DNA of 18,822 nucleotides, taken from the NCBI GenBank assembly GCA_002327965.1, contig DCVB01000112.1, positions 1 to 18,822 on the forward strand, in the 5' to 3' direction. This stretch comes from Candidatus Aminicenantes bacterium UBA2199. GTDB taxonomy: Bacteria; Acidobacteriota; Aminicenantia; UBA2199. Every line of letters starts with the position of its first letter. Positions within the stretch are counted from its first letter, which is position 1. Below, piece by piece: positions 17,872 to 18,822 of this stretch. The notes below the pieces were generated by a model, which saw only the letters and a list, made by a program, of their open reading frames with translations, did not search any database and had not been told where the DNA came from. The position numbers and the translations under genes were made by a program.

Positions 17872-17897
17872 CGGGGAAAACGCGGTTCGGGGTCAGA

Positions 17898-18822
17898 TCA
17901 AACGACGCCGTAGGCCAGCATGGCCTTGGCCACCTTGACGAAGCCGGCGATGTTGGCGCCGGTCAGGTAGTCGCCCTTGCTGGCGTACTTTTCGGCGGCG
18001 TCCAGGCACTGCTTGTGGATGCTCTTCATGATGCCATGCAGCTTCTGGTCGACCTCTTCCCGGTTCCAGTAGAGGCGCATGCTCTGCTGCGACATTTCCA
18101 GGCCCGAAGTGGCGACGCCGCCGGCGTTGGCCGCCTTGGCCGGACCGTAGAGCACGTTGTTCTCCTGGAATACCTTGATGGCGGCCAGGTTGGACGGCAT
18201 GTTGGCACCTTCGGAGACGCAGAAGCAGCCGTTCTTGACCATGGCCTTGGCGTGCTCCTCGTCGATCTCGTTCTGGGTGGCCGAGGGGAAGGCGGCATCG
18301 ATCTTGAGGCCGTCCTTGACCACGTCCCAAACGCTCTTGTCCGCGAAGTACTTGCCCTTGTATTTCTTGGCGAATTCCTCGATGCGGCCGCGGGTGACGT
18401 TCTTCAGGTCCATGACATAGGCCAGCTTCTCGGCGTCGATGCCCGTCTCGTCGATGATGGTGCCGCTGGAATCGGACAGCGAGACCACCTTGCCGCCGAG
18501 CTGGTTGATCTTCTCGGTGGTGTACTGGGCGACGTTGCCCGAACCGCTGACGGCGCAGCTCAGTCCCTTCAGTTCCTTGCCGCGGGTGGCCAGCATCTCG
18601 GCGGCGAAATAGACCGAACCGTAGCCCGTCGCCTCGGGGCGGATCAGCGAGCCTCCCCATTCCAGGGCGCGGCCGGTCAGCACGCCGGTGTGCTCGTTGC
18701 GGATCTTCTTGTAGTAGCCGTACATATAGCCGATCTCGCGGCCGCCCACACCGATGTCGCCTACCGGCACGTCGGTATGCTCGCCGATGTGGCGGTACAG
18801 CTCGGTCATGAAGGATTGACAG
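17898..18822 (-). CDS. gdhA: NADP-type glutamate dehydrogenase, C-terminal part
   Basis: About 308 residues, the C-terminal two-thirds, of hexameric-type glutamate dehydrogenase. The enzyme interconverts 2-oxoglutarate plus ammonium and glutamate, linking nitrogen assimilation or amino-acid catabolism to the TCA cycle. The frame is open at the right edge and reads CQSFMTELYRHIG, a conserved internal segment, so the methionine at 18809 is not the true start. Seen are DIGVGGREIGYMYG, TGRALEWGGS with RPEATGYG, the dinucleotide-binding GSGNVAQ (about residues 90-96 of the visible part), SEGANMP and the family C-terminus ending in AYGVV. The pattern matches the roughly 450-residue bacterial GdhA. 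It ends at an intrinsic terminator. The catalytic lysine region lies beyond the window. Confidence 0.95.
   Translation of the reverse strand, partial: CQSFMTELYRHIGEHTDVPVGDIGVGGREIGYMYGYYKKIRNEHTGVLTGRALEWGGSLIRPEATGYGSVYFAAEMLATRGKELKGLSCAVSGSGNVAQYTTEKINQLGGKVVSLSDSSGTIIDETGIDAEKLAYVMDLKNVTRGRIEEFAKKYKGKYFADKSVWDVVKDGLKIDAAFPSATQNEIDEEHAKAMVKNGCFCVSEGANMPSNLAAIKVFQENNVLYGPAKAANAGGVATSGLEMSQQSMRLYWNREEVDQKLHGIMKSIHKQCLDAAEKYASKGDYLTGANIAGFVKVAKAMLAYGVV

Overview
This is an 18.8 kb bacterial window that appears to join two different genomic backgrounds. Bases 1 to about 4940 have moderate GC and mixed codon use (many CTT, CTC, AGG and CGG codons). Their gene content (ispA-xseB-M23 peptidase, a small HExxH zincin, nicotinate phosphoribosyltransferase, the 5' part of glnS) looks like an anaerobic Desulfobacterota/deltaproteobacterium. 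From about 4990 to the end the DNA is clearly GC-richer, with CTG, GCC and CGC codons dominating. It encodes a secreted S9 peptidase, rhomboid, RidA, ABC ATPases, a large hybrid PAS kinase and glutamate dehydrogenase, which would suit an Acidobacteriota/Aminicenantes-like organism. Both taxonomic assignments are inference from style and content, not from a search. The change falls inside one intact reading frame, glnS, in a stretch of very conserved protein sequence. That suggests either an assembly chimera or a natural recombination point.

Layout. Minus strand 1-1613: M23 peptidase, xseB and the start of ispA, read leftwards with overlapping or nearly touching ends. Bases 1614-1788 hold an imperfect inverted repeat with a 15-bp tandem duplication. 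1789-2163 (minus) is a small zinc metallopeptidase, divergent from nicotinate phosphoribosyltransferase (2495-4075, plus). 4180-5962 (plus) is glnS with a good sigma70-type promoter. 5981-8908 (plus) is an exported S9 peptidase followed by a small four-helix membrane protein. 8911-9143 is an AT-rich element of about 233 bp with 25-bp terminal inverted repeats and two internal degenerate direct repeats, lying between convergent transcription units. 9159-9974 (minus) is a two-gene operon (58-aa membrane protein, then a lipoprotein), divergent from 10132-12851 (plus): rhomboid protease, RidA and two NikD/NikE-type ABC ATPases. 12835-17783 (minus) is a tight three-gene unit: membrane-anchored protein, 1179-aa hybrid histidine kinase and a sugar-phosphate-isomerase-like TIM barrel. 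17846-17871 is the intrinsic terminator of gdhA, whose 5' end runs off the right edge.

How the genes work together. In the left part, isoprenoid synthesis (ispA), exonuclease VII (xseB) and envelope maintenance (M23) share a transcript, and pncB serves NAD salvage. In the right part, the S9 peptidase and ABC ATPases fit a peptide-using heterotroph, RidA and GdhA fit amino-acid catabolism, and the kinase operon is a complete sensor lacking an obvious DNA-binding output regulator nearby. I see no phage, CRISPR, toxin-antitoxin or defence module, and no rRNA or tRNA. The points most worth following up are the glnS junction and the terminal-inverted-repeat element.
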